From: Sipunculus nudus
Lineage: Eukaryota; Annelida; Sipuncula; Golfingiida; Sipunculidae
Direction: 5' to 3'
Assembly (NCBI GenBank): GCA_026874595.1
Contig: CM049319.1
Location: 66,374,417 to 66,438,416 of the forward strand
DNA length: 64,000 nt
The notes beneath the pieces are model-generated. The model was not told the origin of the DNA. It made no database searches and worked only from the letters and a program-made list of their open reading frames with translations. Numbering within the stretch: position 1 is the stretch's first letter; the number at the start of each line of letters is the position of its first letter. Positions 35,801 to 50,200 of the stretch are shown piece after piece. Both the position numbers and the translations under genes were made by a program.

Positions 35801-38188
35801 TTATGAAGTGCATCAAATCGGTCATTTTGCAACCTGCACAAGTGCTCGTTACATATTATATGCTGAAGGATTCGGGGTGGACACTTAAATATTGCATGCC
35901 AAAACACATTTAAGAGAGCTCTTGTTTTGTTGTATGACCCTTGGCAGATATGGACCGTGTGAGTAGGCTCATTAGTGACACTGGTAGATCACATCAAACC
36001 CCTCATCAGGATCAAAGACAATATGAAAAATTCACTACTTAGTAAATGGGTTTTACTAAAAATGTGTTCTATGATAATAAGAACATATTAAATTTCTCGC
36101 CCTGACGCCAGGATGTGTACTGATTGAATCAGGCGAATTCTTGTGAGATCAGGTAGATCACGAAGGCTAATTCTTAATCCCGGCCGATTTTTATTGACAG
36201 TTTTGTTTGATTTCCGGAACAGTACCCTCCCTAAAGGCATAGAGACATTAACAGTTATTTTATCAGTATGCATCTAAGGCATATTTGCTACATAAAAGGG
36301 TATTGTGGGTAATTGGGATTAATTTTGGTCGACTCAGAAAAACGGTGTCAGTTTGCTGATGAGCCATTTTACAACTTAGATTCGAGCCCTCCAGCGGGGT
36401 AACTCAAAAGATGTCTTTATTAATAATTACTGTAATAATGCATCTCAGTGCCATCCTAATCCGTCAAAGAATTGTTCATATTCGCTGATTCCTTTGCATA
36501 TCTTTAAAAAAAAGTACAGATTAAATGCATCAATAGCAGTATTTTCATTTAAACGGCATGAAACAATGTTTAATGTAAACGAGAAGTATTAAACAAATTT
36601 CTTGATATATTCGCGGGTACAGTCCTGTTGGTCAAGGACTATCGGTTTGTCCACAATTAAAGATAATATTGCCTTGGGTATATACATACCGTGAGAGAGT
36701 GGACACAGGGTATGAAAACACATTGAACAGAATTGTTTCAAGGCAAAGGAGCAGCACAAAAAGGTCTCTGTGATAAGATCTTCATGAAATAAGAAGCATT
36801 TAGTATGTATATATACTTGTATGTATATATACTTGCAATATGAACAGGTATTTTCTTGAATCGCTTCGATTTTCATTTTGATGTTTGACAGTTAAGGCTA
36901 GCAGTTCAGACCATTCACACAGACTCATACTAGATGGTCTTGACGGTCATTTTTAGGAGAAAGGACCTCCCGTGGACGGGTGGATCATGTTGCTTATGTC
37001 ATATGTTTATGCCATGACGTCATGCATTGTTAGGTTCATACAGAGGCTGGCCTTTTAATACGTCAGTATTCAATATCGGAGGTCGTGATTACTATGTTGC
37101 AGTGATTTTGCTGTGTTACCGAGCTCGTTATGCTTGTGATATATTTAGGCTATATTGGCATATGTCCGGCCTGGTCCAAATATAGAAATACTCTCAAACC
37201 TAAATTACCTCGACCGAGCCCACAAATAGTCATAACCATAACTGTTTCCAGAAGTGCCAGCCATTAATACGGCTCACCAGCAATTATGTTGAACTGGTAT
37301 GGTCTACATTACGATTTCGGCAGAATCAGTGCGATCAAAGAGTTAAATTGAAAAGCTGATTCGCCTGGGTTGGGTGCCTTGTAGGTCCAAATGTAACAGC
37401 ATCTGATCATAGCAAACAAAGCAATGCAGTTAAGTATAAGGTTCTAGAAAATACGGTTTCTTGTTTCAATATAAGTTAAATCTAAACCTAGATTAAGACA
37501 TAATATCGCATAGTATTACTAAACTCATAAATGGAACCAGTCTATAATTCTTTTTTTAATATATTTAATTTGCAATAAATGTATTAAAAAATATATATTA
37601 TTTTCTGAATATGAGAGGGTTGGGGTGGGGGTTGATATCATGTTGATAAAATGTTCTTATTTTTCTTCAGTTATTTATTCTAGATTTCTCACGGGTTGTA
37701 TTATTCAACTGACATACCAGTAGATATAAGATTAACAATATACTATATTACTGAATCAATGGCGCCGGGATGTATCAAGAATTTAGGAAAAGGAGGGGTC
37801 TAACCCATTCGGACTTATTACCAAACCTTAAAAATATTGTGGGGGAGGGTTCCAGGCAGCAAAAAGTTTTAACCCATTGAAAAGGTTTCTGCGGCTTAAA
37901 ATACAGGTCCGGACCTCTGGACCCCCCCCCCCCCCCCACCTCTCCTGGATCAATGTCTTGGGTAGGGAGGTGAGTTGAAGAGTGCGGCGAAAGCCAGAAT
38001 TGAGGGGGTGTAACCTTGAAGTGTGTCCACCGGGCTACAGATTAAAGTATACATAATCATTAGGGATGGGTATCGCCTACAGATTTTGTATTGTAATATA
38101 TTGTTATATGCGGTAGTGTATTGCGATACGTATCGTAATATTTTCATTGCATTAAATTTTGAGGAAACGAGTGCGTTTTCTGTATATG

Positions 38189-38255
<67 letters not shown>

Positions 38256-41200
38256 CTGTTAATTGTATTATTATTATTATTATTATTATTATCCTTTATC
38301 ATGATAAATATAATGAGACAACAAAAGATTATGCCGATCAGTATATTTAAGAATAAAGCAATATTACTTTGTTATATAGTTATAGTAAAGTACTTACTCG
38401 TTGTTGATATAACGTCATATAAAAATTAAAAAATGAAGTTTTCTTTAGCCCTTATACATGTTTATAATTCTGGACTGTGGTTTCGCACAGAGCGGTATAG
38501 GTGGTATGTACAATCACAGCCGCGTACCACATCGCAAAGGCTTCCCTTCATGTAAAAAATAGAACTGTTAACTGCTATCATAAGATATGAAGAGAGAATA
38601 TAAATGAATTATTAATTATTATGACTGTGTTTATCCCTTTTCTTTTTATTTCATGAAAATATTTCTCGTATACCAAAAATTCATCGAGCAGACATGTTAT
38701 TTTTCATAGACGAACATTTGTTCTGTGGTATATCTTGCCTTCTTGAACAATTCCTACTTAAAGGATAAAGACACGGTAGTCGCTTTCACGTTAAGCCTTT
38801 TATCATCCAAACCAATTTTGATGTCTTTCCTTGAAACAGAATCATCATATTTCTAAAAAAAATCAGTCTTCGGTACGTTATATACCGAATTATATCGATA
38901 TTTGAAAACTGAATTGTGATACGTTAACTGCGAATCACAATATCGCGCTATACCGATGTATTGATAATATCGCACAGACCTAGCTAATAATCATACGGCA
39001 AAATTACTTACTCTCAGTGCAGTCTGTGCTTGTTCGGAGTTGAGATTAAAAGTATCGTCCCACACGGTTTTGCCGTTACATTTAACGTCCGTGTGGTGGC
39101 AGACACTCAGGTCTTGTGGTTTTAATCCCCACACAAGATAAATCTTCATAGTTTCTGACCCGGTTGACGTGAACGCTTTGTTTCTCCGGTCAATGTACTT
39201 TCCAACGTTTGAATGGTCTGGCAGGAATTTAATCTGGCAAGACAAAGAAGAAATTCAGTTAAGCCATATAATAAATTGTACGGACCAAAATAAGGTGCGA
39301 ATGGGCGATTTTTTTTTTATTTTTCAAGACATGTGGTATTTTACCTGCTTATCCGAAAAAAAAACCAAATAAAATCTTTAAATTCTTTAATTTTTCCACA
39401 TGATCAGCACAAAGTTTTGACCATTTAAGAAATAGTTAAACCAATTTACCGACTTTACCGAACATCTTGTCCTCTTTTGCCCCCCCCCCCCCCCGGTAAA
39501 AAAAAAAAAAAATGATTCGTGTGTGTGTCCTTATTTGACCGCTTCTGATACGACAGCCCGTAAGGCCGCACCAACAATATAATCGTTGGACATAATTGAA
39601 CCTTATATTTTTTCACGAATCAACCTTTTTTGTGAGTGATAACCAAACCCAGGTCATTAATGATAATTACAGGGTTAACACCTCATATCTGATTTTAGTA
39701 ATATTTAAAAGATATTATAGTCTTAAAGTTACAGTCACAGCTTATCTTGTAATTTACAAAATAGAATAAATGTGTAAACATTATATAACCTACATGTATT
39801 TATATTTATATGTATTTAAAGATATATTACATGCATCGTTCAATGACCTGAGCAATTGAGCATTTACAATGTTTTCTAGTTCCGGTAACTTATGATATAG
39901 AAAAAGAAATTCATTTAATTGAGACAATCAATAACATAAAAAAATAAATCCTTACCGATTCTTCATTTATTTTCAGCTGGGTAGCATAATATATGAAAAA
40001 GGAAATTAATCCCAGGTAGACCACTATAATGACCCAGCGGAATATCTTATGTGACACTACTTGGAAATACGGCCCTCTGAAGAATCTCACGATAAAATGT
40101 TTCCTTTTCTGCGCATTTGGGTCCACATCGAGTGTTGTGCTTGAAACTGGATGTCTCGGGCAGCAACAACAGACTTTGTACTTTTCCCAAGCTAGGTGAT
40201 ACGTCACTACAACCGTTGGAAAGTATAACACAACTGACACGTAGTTCACAAGTACCAGCAAACCTGAGAATACGCCAAATGACGACACGCCCAAAAGTGG
40301 TGACGTAGCACTCACAATAAACGCGATGGCCGTAGTCAGTGACGTATAAAACATGGCGGCTGCCGCTTTACGGTAGCAGTCTGACATTCTATGTTCCAGG
40401 CTTGGATAGGACTTATGCGCGGTTGCTTTCCAGGTATCGAAAAAGATGAATATGTCGTCTGCTCCGATTCCAAGGATAATAAATACAGCGAGGATGTGAA
40501 ACGTTCCAAAGTATCTAAAATCTAATATTACTCGATAGATCAAATTTGATGCACAGAAGCCGGTCATAATGCTGAGAACTGCCCATCCTGTCACCCAAAA
40601 GGACCCTGTCTGGAGGCACATGAAGAGGAAAATAAAAAACATGCTGCCAATAGCCAAAGAAAGATCCCTTACAACCAAGCGATTTATTGTGATACTAATA
40701 AGAAACGTGCTTCCGTACATAAAATCCATATCTCCAACTTTGTCACGGAAATATTTCTCACCGAGTGGGCGAAAATGTTCGTTCAAAAATTTCTTCATCT
40801 TGTCTTCCTGTTCATCCGTACCATCAGTCAAGTTGACGTACCCAGTCAGTGGTGCACCGAGGACGATGTTGAGCCGTGTGATAGAAGAGGCTGCCGATGT
40901 AGGCAAGATGATTGCATCTTTTCCGAGGAAATATTGCAAACGTGCTTTAGTTAAGTTATGAGTGCTCGCTAAGTATAGAACGCCGGTCACATTACTAAAG
41001 GTTGGATCATTAAAAGTTGGATCTATATTAGAGTACGTCCCGTCGAAGAACCTGATTATAGAACCAGGCTTTGTACAGTTTCCGTCGTTCGCTAAGAGAC
41101 AAAATTTGCTTTGGAAATCCGCTTGTAGGAAAAAGGCGTTTTCAACATCTTGGATCAGTTTGAGGTTTTCTGCCGTGAAGACGTTGCTGCCTTCAAACAG

Positions 41201-44200
41201 AAACTCCATAAATTCATACGGAACTGATCTTTTGGTGACATTGTCCACGCCAGAAACTGCTGATCTGTCAAGTAGGCCTTCATCTTCTGTTCTGTAGTTC
41301 CATGCCATGCCTCGCAAATAGTCGACATCATCGCGTATCTCAAGTGGCACGCGGTCGAAGGTTATGGGCAGAACATCATAACCAGCCCGAATCAGTAGCA
41401 TCGTGATGAGCAGCATTGAAATATGGACCGAGAGCGCGATACCTGTTGAAAAACAATAAAAAGATAAATTAAAAAAAAAATAAAAATACAATGACATAAC
41501 ACCCCAAGAAGTGCAACTCCGCTCCGATACGATCAATGAACTGAGAGCGCGTTCTGTTTCGAACCTAGAATAAACATCATTTATCCGAAACATTCTTTAC
41601 TGCCAGTCCTTAAAGCTGCATTTACACTAGGCCACGATTGTTCCTATCCAATTTAAACCCGTAGATCTTCATGATAGAGGAAACATTTGTTGATTATTTT
41701 CCTCATTGTTGAGTCAGACGCTTTGTACGGTTAAAATATGATACAATACGTTTTGTTTGGGTCCTGCACAAGATCTACCACGATCTAATAACAGATTCAG
41801 TACCAATTTATGGAGAAAACTGTACAGATTCAATGACTATCCGGTGCGTTCTTTTACGACCATCATGGTGATTCGGATCTCCGATCTCTTACAATCACTT
41901 ACGTTCCTAAACGTTCATAAGGTTCTATTACCTTTTGTTGCCTTCTGTTTAGATGTAGGAGGGCGTTTAAACACGATTGAGACTAGATCGGTATAAAAAG
42001 GTGGTAAATTTTGCATTTCATCAGTTTGTGCAGTTACTTCACAGATGAAACATAGATATTTTACTACGCTACGCAGTATTACGGTTAGACCACTACGCTC
42101 CTTTGCTTTCTTCCCCGCTTTTAATACGACTTGCAGAGATGACCACGTTTTACTGCGCATAATTACGCTCTGATCTGATTTAAAATAAAATACGGCATGA
42201 ACCAGGCAAAATTTTAAGTAGTGTTTTAAATTTTGGCGCGATGATAAAGATTTCTAACGATCATGGAGATTCTACTCGATCATCAATATTTTGTTCTTCG
42301 ATCTGTCGCGCCCTAAAAGATGAGATGCGATCTTAACACGATTAAAACAAAAACAACCAAATCGTCGTAATCATGGTCTAGTTTAACCCCAGCTTAAGCT
42401 TAATGCTCTGCTTAACTAAACTGAACATACCTTACTCCAAACGTCATGAGATGCAAGCTTATCCCCTTTGGAGTACTGAATCGCATGAGCTTCGAAAAAG
42501 GCTACTTCACCAAAGGCATGTTCGGCGCAAATTGATTGATGTCCAATTTGATAGATCGTAGGCTTGTCTTAGCTTGCAGAGGTCAGTCCTAAGCCCTAGG
42601 CCCACTCTTTAATACAGGGTTGTTAAAGGGTAGTCTATTTGAAGTTAAGGAGTGTGTATATGTATGGCTAGATGGGATATCCTACAACCGATTGGGAATT
42701 TAAAAATATAAATATATCAGAATACAATTATACACGGGGAGCAAAGACCTCCGCTAACCCGAGGGTTTATCATGAGACCGCCCGGACTGAGACAGTCTTT
42801 CTTGCTTAAATTGTATTGATGATCAATGTGTCAGCAAAATTAGATATAGGTAGGCCTATCCGTCAAATGTTTTAGCTCATTATTTTGCAAACATAGAGGT
42901 TGCTACATCGACTGTTTGATAAAAGCAATTATAAATTATGCATGACTCGGACATGTGTGTTTGTGACTCTGCCATGCGTGTTTAGTTTTCACCAGGTGAA
43001 TATCAAAAGGAATTACAGCTGACATTGGAAACATTGACACTTCATAAATAAATAACTATTGTAACAGGATAAAGAAATATGTACCTTCCAGACTGAGCTT
43101 TGCATACAAAATATGACAAGGAATTACTTGTCGAATACTGTATATAAACTGTCAACGGCAGGAAACGCTATGAAAACATTTGATCAGCATAACTAATAAT
43201 TCACGATACATATATCAGTAATACAATTTCCCTGCTAGTAGAGTATACCACTTGAAAAAGTACAATGTACGCGGCCTGAGAACAGCTAGATTTAAAGTCA
43301 GTTTATTTTTTTTTAAATATCATATTAACAAAGATTTATTCCGATTAAAGAAATAAAAGAAAACATCGATTACAAGGGGCTATAATGACACAGAACAGAA
43401 ATTATCGGACATTTTGGAATTTAAAATATATTCCACAAATTAATTTCGACAAGTGAAACAGTGAAAAAAAATCTTTACAATGTAATATAATAATAATAAT
43501 AGTTTATCCTTGCTATGTCAATAGATGGTTTATTTAATTAAATGTTTATTTGTGATTTATTAATTTAAATTTTATACAAATTATGACAAACGCGAATATT
43601 TTTTATACATAACTGACCCGAACATTTAGATTCAGTCGTTGTCGACAGATGGTGTTAGTGTGGAGACAAATCTACCTTTTTTACTATAAAAATTACTATA
43701 ACTGAAACTGCCCTCACTCCGAATTTCTCATTAAGGATCCAAGAGTCATGTATATGATTAAATAATATAATTAAGTGCCGCCTAACTCTACCCGGCCAGC
43801 AGCAACTATGCACGCCATATTGATTATTAGACTAGCCTTACGGGTATCCTTATTACTCATTTGCAGCTTATTATTTCATGCATTTGCCAAGCTCTCGTCC
43901 TTTTGAACGATCTATATCTATAATCATTAGCGACTGACTTTGCCATCCGTGTAGCACTTGCAGCTCTTGTAACTGAAGGTAAATGTCCATGCAAAAACAA
44001 GACAAACTCTGGATTTATTGTGTCGGTTTTAGATATTAACTAGTCTAGCTTGTCGCACGAGTGATTAGGTTTTATTTTGTACTAGACTGGTTCCAACGCT
44101 ATTATGTTCTGATAAGGTTTTATTTTGTACTAGACTGGTTCCACCGCTATTATGTCCCATTAACTCTTGGTTTGTTATATCTTATGAGTGCAGGGAACCA

Positions 44201-47200
44201 GACTACGGAATTACCTAGGCTTCTTGCCTATGTCATGCAACCTTGACCTTAATGAAGTAATGGTAGAATAAACTGGTCCCCTTCCTTATAGTAGCAATCT
44301 ATATTAATATACGGTGTTACAGGTGCCCTTTTATTGTGTGCAGCTGTCTTAGAGATGATTGATTTATTGTGCACACGGATGTTCCATGTGTTGTTTGCAT
44401 ATTGTTTGTGTGCCACGCGTAGCGCATGTTGTAGCGGCCTCGCCTGGCTGGATGTTGCAGGCTCGGTTTAATCCGCATTGGTTGAACCCTAGATACACAG
44501 CGTTCTTTGTTCTGGTATGTTCTTTGAACGTGTTTACTGTATAATATTCTTTAAATTATTCGAGAAATAGAAGCTTCTCGGCTTGAGGTGAGAAGTTATA
44601 AATAGGGTGCTGTGTTTTAGAGCCAAGAAAGAGGCGAAAGAAAATTCCAGAGGACACAGACGTGTGTATGTCAGTTTGTGGGACCTATCCGATTATCCAG
44701 TTATTTCAGGGATTCTACTGTTACTAACACTTAACAGTGTTGCCTGTCTCAAGTTTACTTTCTGGATTGTTACAAGAGCTTTACATAAGACTGTTGTATA
44801 AAACAGTACAGCTCATGGCCATACCATCCTGAGAAGTCAGGGCGCCCTCGAGCGTTCTCACCAGTCTTTAAAAAACATGATCAGGACTTATCGCTATGAC
44901 ACACAGAAAGACTGGGATGAAGGAATCCACCTATTGCTGTTTGCTGTCAGAGAATCCTTTCAAGAGTCCTTGGGTTTCAGTCCCTTTAAACTAGTTTTCG
45001 GACATGGACCGCAAACTGAAATTCCATTGAAACTGCTTCAATAAAAACTCTTGTGTGAAAATCCTGATTCTCTTAGTTTACTGCAGTATGTCTCAGACTT
45101 AAGCACTAAACTACACAATGCTTGTGAGATTGCAAAATCAAATCTAAAATCTGCACAAAGTAAATGAAAACAAGTATGACAAGCACACTGTAAGTAGGAC
45201 GTCTGAGCCTAGTGAAAAGGTCCTTGCCTTACTTCCCATTTTGTTCCTTACATTGTTGACAGGAAAGTCATTGATTTAGATTATATACTGTTTACACCAG
45301 ATAGACGTAAGAAGAAAAAACTGTGCCAGTGTTAACATGTTGAAACCATATTATGACAGATATAGCACATCAGATGTTGTACATAATGTTACTGTAACAG
45401 TGTAAACACCGACCCTGCCCAAGTTAAAGTAGATATTGACTGTAAGTGTGATGAATACATTCGGTGTGGTACAGTACAATTAAAAAACTCACACGTGCTT
45501 AACAACCTGGATGCCAAACTGTCATACCTTTCCGCACAACAACAACAAGACCTCAAGAACCTGCTGCGGAATTACGAGCATTTGTTTAGTGACATTTCAA
45601 TGCGAACTAACATATTTTACCATGACGTCGATGTTGGCGAGGCAAGCGCAGTCAAGCAGCATCCTTATAGACTGAATCCAAAAAAGCAAAAGAATCTACA
45701 AGATGAGGTTCAGTATTTGCTGGACAATGATTTTATTAAACCTAGTAACAGTAACTGGAGTTCACCATGTATTCTTGTGCCAAAACCTGATGAAAGTTAC
45801 TGTATGTGCACAAATTATCGAAAACTGAACTCTGTCACCAAGACACTTTCCCGATTCCGAGGATCGATGATTGTATTGATAGAGTCGGTAGCTCCAGATA
45901 TGTCTCCCAGTTTGACTTGCTAAAAGAATTCTGTCAAGTTCCCCTGACAGAACGAGCGAAAGAAGTGTTCGCATTTGTGACGCCGCAAGGACTGTACCAG
46001 TATAAAGTTGTGCCGTTTGGCATGAAGAACTCGCCAGCCACGTTCCGGCGCCTCATCTATATGGTTGTCAAGGAAATTCAGGGCTGCGACGCATATATTG
46101 ATGACCTCATTGTGTACAGCGACACCTGCAAGAAATATCTGTAAATTCTTCGCGACCTCTCCGAAAGACTCAGTGAAGCACATCTGACCATCAGCTAAGT
46201 AAAATCTGAGTTTTGTCATGCATAAATAACATTTTTGGGTGATACTGTAGGGCAGGGTCAAGTAAAACCTGTTGATGCTAAAATAAGTGCTATTTCTGCA
46301 TTTCCTAGACTAGAAAACAAAAAGCAAATAATGCGTTTTCTTGGTATAGTTGGATACTACAGGAAGTTTTGTACAAATTTTTTTGCTGTAGCTGAACCTT
46401 TGACTCATTTGTTGAAGAAACAAAAGTTTGTATGGAATGTTCAGTTTGAAAATGCATTTCAGAATTTGAAAGCAATTCTGCAAATTTCACCAGTTATAGC
46501 AGCTCCAGACTTTTCTGTACCTTTTAAGTTAGCTGTAGATGCTAGTGATGCTGCTGCTGGTGCTGTGTTGTTACAGGAAGGCAATGATGGCATAGATATA
46601 ATTATAAATAAATATTTCTCAAGAAAGTTTGATGCAAACCAGAAAAAACTACTCCTCTATTGGAAAAGAATGACTGGCTTTGATTTTGGCATTGAAACAT
46701 TTTTTAAAGTTTATGTTACTTCATTAGTCAAGCCTATCATTGTCTTCAGTGACCACAATCCCCTCACGTTCATGAACAAGTTGAAGTGTAAAAATCAAAG
46801 ATTGTTGAGATGGAGTTTGTTCTTACAAGATTAGAACCTTGAAATCAGACACATTAAAGGGAAAGACAATGTACTTGCTGATTGCTTATCGAGATGTTTA
46901 TGAATTTTTTTGTGTGTGTTTTTGAAATTTTGTTAACAAGATGTTTATGTAATGTTGTAAATAAGATGATTTTTGAGATGTAATAAATTAGCGATTGTGA
47001 TCGCAAAAAGAAAGTTTTCCGAGAAAACTTTCTTTTTTCTTACAGGAGGGGGAGTGTTACAGGTGCCCCTTTTTTTGTGTGCAGCTGTCTTAGAGATGAT
47101 TGATTTACTGTGCACACGGATGTTCCATGTGTTGTTTGCATTTTGTTTGTGTGCCACGCGTAGCCCATGTTGTAGCGGCCTCGCCTGGCCGGATGTTGCA

Positions 47201-50200
47201 GGCTCGGTTTAATCCGCATTGGTTGAACCCTAGATAAACAGCGTTCTTTGTTCTGGTATGTTCTTTGCACGTGTACTGTATAAGATTCTTTAAATTGTTC
47301 GAGAAATTTAAGCTTCTCGGCTTGAGATGAGAAGTTATAAATAGGGGGCTGTATTTTATTTATTTATTTATTTATTTTTTAATATATCTTTATTCAGGGT
47401 GGCTTGTTCAGAATATACTGATCTTCCACAAGGCCCTGATAGTAATTGAAATGTTAAACATGATCAAATAGCATGACAATAATATACAAGCAAATATATA
47501 TGTGTAGAATATTGTAGCTGAATATAACATATATTGTTAGTTCTTGTACTAGTATGACCATTATTAAGAGTTTATCATAGAATATTATTTAGAAAATAAT
47601 AGGCTATTCAGGTTATTAACAATGTTGATAACATTGTATGAAATAAGTGCAAAGAATAATACAAACCACAAGTGCAATGTATGCATAGATTTGTTAGTGT
47701 TTATTCACTTACTGGTATCCGTAAAGCATAAAATGTCAACATGCATGCATACCATGTAAAAGAAGTAAATATATTTATTGATATTATGTCAAGAGTTTAG
47801 AGAATATTGCTTAAGATCTTTTTTGAACTTATCTAGGTTGTCTATCCTACGAAGAGCTTCTGGTAACGAATTCCATAATTTCGGTCCGTGATAAATAAAA
47901 GATTTCCGCATCAATTCAGTTCTAACTGTTGGTACTTTCACTTGACAAGAATATCTCGTGTTATAAGAGTGTATTTCAGATCGGGTTTATGATAGATAAT
48001 TAAGATAAAAAGGTGCTAGGCCATTAAGGCATTTAAACATGAATACATTAGATAGATACAATAATCGTTGATTGATGTTTTGCCATTTTAAGGCTGATAT
48101 CAATGTTGAACTAGCTGTATTCTTATCATAATTCCCAGTAATTATACGGGCAGCCCTATTCTGGAATTTCTGGACAACGTTCATATTAGTTTTGCTTTGA
48201 TGGCCCCAAATGATTAAACCGTAATCAATATAGTGGTATAGTGGTCATATAAATATGAGCGAGTTTCTGTGAAGGATAAACTTTGCTCATACGAGCGAGA
48301 TCGCCTAGTTTAGGTTTTTATTTGAAAGCAAGTTCATTGATATGTGCTCTCCATGTAAGACAACTGTCAAGTGTTAATCCGAGATATTGAGCCTTATCTG
48401 TATACCGTAGGACTGTATCATTGAACAAAATAGGTGGATATGATGATGTAATTTTAGATAATTTTTGTCTACTTCCAATGACCATTAGGTAGGATTTTTC
48501 TGTGTTTATCGTGAGTTTATTCACTCGAAACCATTCAGATATTCTATTAATATCAACATGAATTTTCTGTGTGAAGGACTCAATAGTGGGACCAGAAACA
48601 TATAAGCATGTATCATCAGCAAATAGGCTAATGTTACTAAATGTTGGTATGTTAAAAACACCATTAAGGTAAATTGAGAATAAAAGTGGTCCTTAGGACA
48701 GAACCTTGAGAGACTCCCATAGAAATCTGCGAACAGTCAGAAATTGATCCATTATATTTAGTAGCAAGAGTCCGATTACTCAGATACAATTTAAACCACT
48801 CTTATTCTCGATTCCGTATTCCATATTTATAAAGCTTGTCAAGTAGCCTAGTGTGACATATTGAATCAAAACATTTACAAATATCTAGAAAGCAAATTAC
48901 TGTTATATGTCCTTTGAGCAGAGATAGTGGTGAGAGAAAATTCCAAAGGACACAGACGTGTGTATGTCAGTTTGTGGGACCTATCCGATTATCGAGTAAA
49001 TTCAGGGATTCTGCTATTACTAACACTTTACAATTAAGTGCTGCCTGTCTCAAGTTTACTTTCTGGATTGTTACAAGAGCTTTACTTTGGACTTTTATTC
49101 TCCGAGAGAATTTGTGTGAACTTTTCATCCGGTATATACATTTTAAAGGACTTATCGCTGTGATAGTGGTAACCAGGTACTGTGCACTTAGTTTATTTTA
49201 TTGTGTGATTGTATTGGTTTGTTGTTATACTGCTGTTATACTATATTATTGTATTGATTTATTGTATTGTAATGTTAGGGTTTTTAAAGAATAAAGTATA
49301 GTTATTTGTTAACAAAAACACTGACTTCTTCATTCATTGCGCTTGGCATTTCACGCTGCCTAATGTTACAGAATCTGATTTTTTTATCTCTTTGACACAA
49401 TTTATGTTCATCACGCATACGTGATCTGTTGATATTAGGTTTCGTAACAACTGACCAGTCGATATTCTGTTTAAAAGTCATCACCAATCGATCAGGAAAA
49501 TAGACGTTTGGTTTTAAAACTTATTAGTGGCACCTTGATTATTGTGCCTTAGTATCACGATTCTTCAAATTAGAGAACACAATCCGACCATACACCCATA
49601 GAGGTCCATAACTCAAGGATGCTTCTTTTTGTGCTCTAGGTTACCAAAGAGACTTCATCATTCACCAATAGACAGTAGACATCCGTAATTAACGGTTGGA
49701 TTTAGGCGTGATGTCATTCAATACATTGCCACCAAACTCAATAAGCAGATACATGCCCGCCTGGAGTCTGTCCTCAGAATACCTTTCTGAGTACGGGATT
49801 ATATATTCTTGACAAGCTGTTTCTACCATTTCAATTATTTCGAGACCGCTCTTAGAGGCTGCCATTTCGCGTACACACTCAAACTTTGTCTCTTTTTATC
49901 TTTTTATAAATTTTACTTTTACTAGTGATGTTCATCAGTATAACAATCGTTCATCATAAGCTTCTAAGATAATCCACGCAAAAATATCCTAAAAACATCA
50001 GCCTTTTATAGAGGTAGTGTAATATGGAACACCTTTCCGATAAAGCTAGAAGTGACGACAATCTGAAGAGCTTTTAAAGCCTAGCGTGCTCTTATTTTCT
50101 TGCATATAATACCAATGTAAAAAAGTTCCTTTTATTTTCTACGTGTACAGGTATTCTAATATTTGGGCGTCATTTCATTTTCCCATTATTGTACTTGTTT

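Larger units (their letters stand above)
44315..49314 (+). mobile_element. Ty3/gypsy LTR retrotransposon with integrase before reverse transcriptase, decayed, with a nested LINE
   Basis: A left LTR remnant (44315-44784) and a right LTR (from 47055, interrupted, ending 49314) flank a coding remnant. LTR ends are TGTTA...TAACA. The coding order on the plus strand is integrase C-terminal part (44811-45170), reverse transcriptase (about 45495-46140), RNase H (to about 46902), then a purine run AGGAGGGGGAG at once before the right LTR. No integrase lies between RNase H and the LTR. That is the order of Gmr1-type elements, which have Ty1/copia-like pol order. gag, protease, the integrase start and the 3' part of the left LTR are deleted. 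Stops and shifts break the frame. I see no clear target duplication. Confidence 0.85.

Noticed and set aside
41443-41593. Extension of the exon 2 open frame upstream to an ATG at 41593
   Set aside because: It crosses the acceptor at 41443-41444 and a T-rich tract; joining to exon 1 gives an exact phase and a continuous protein.
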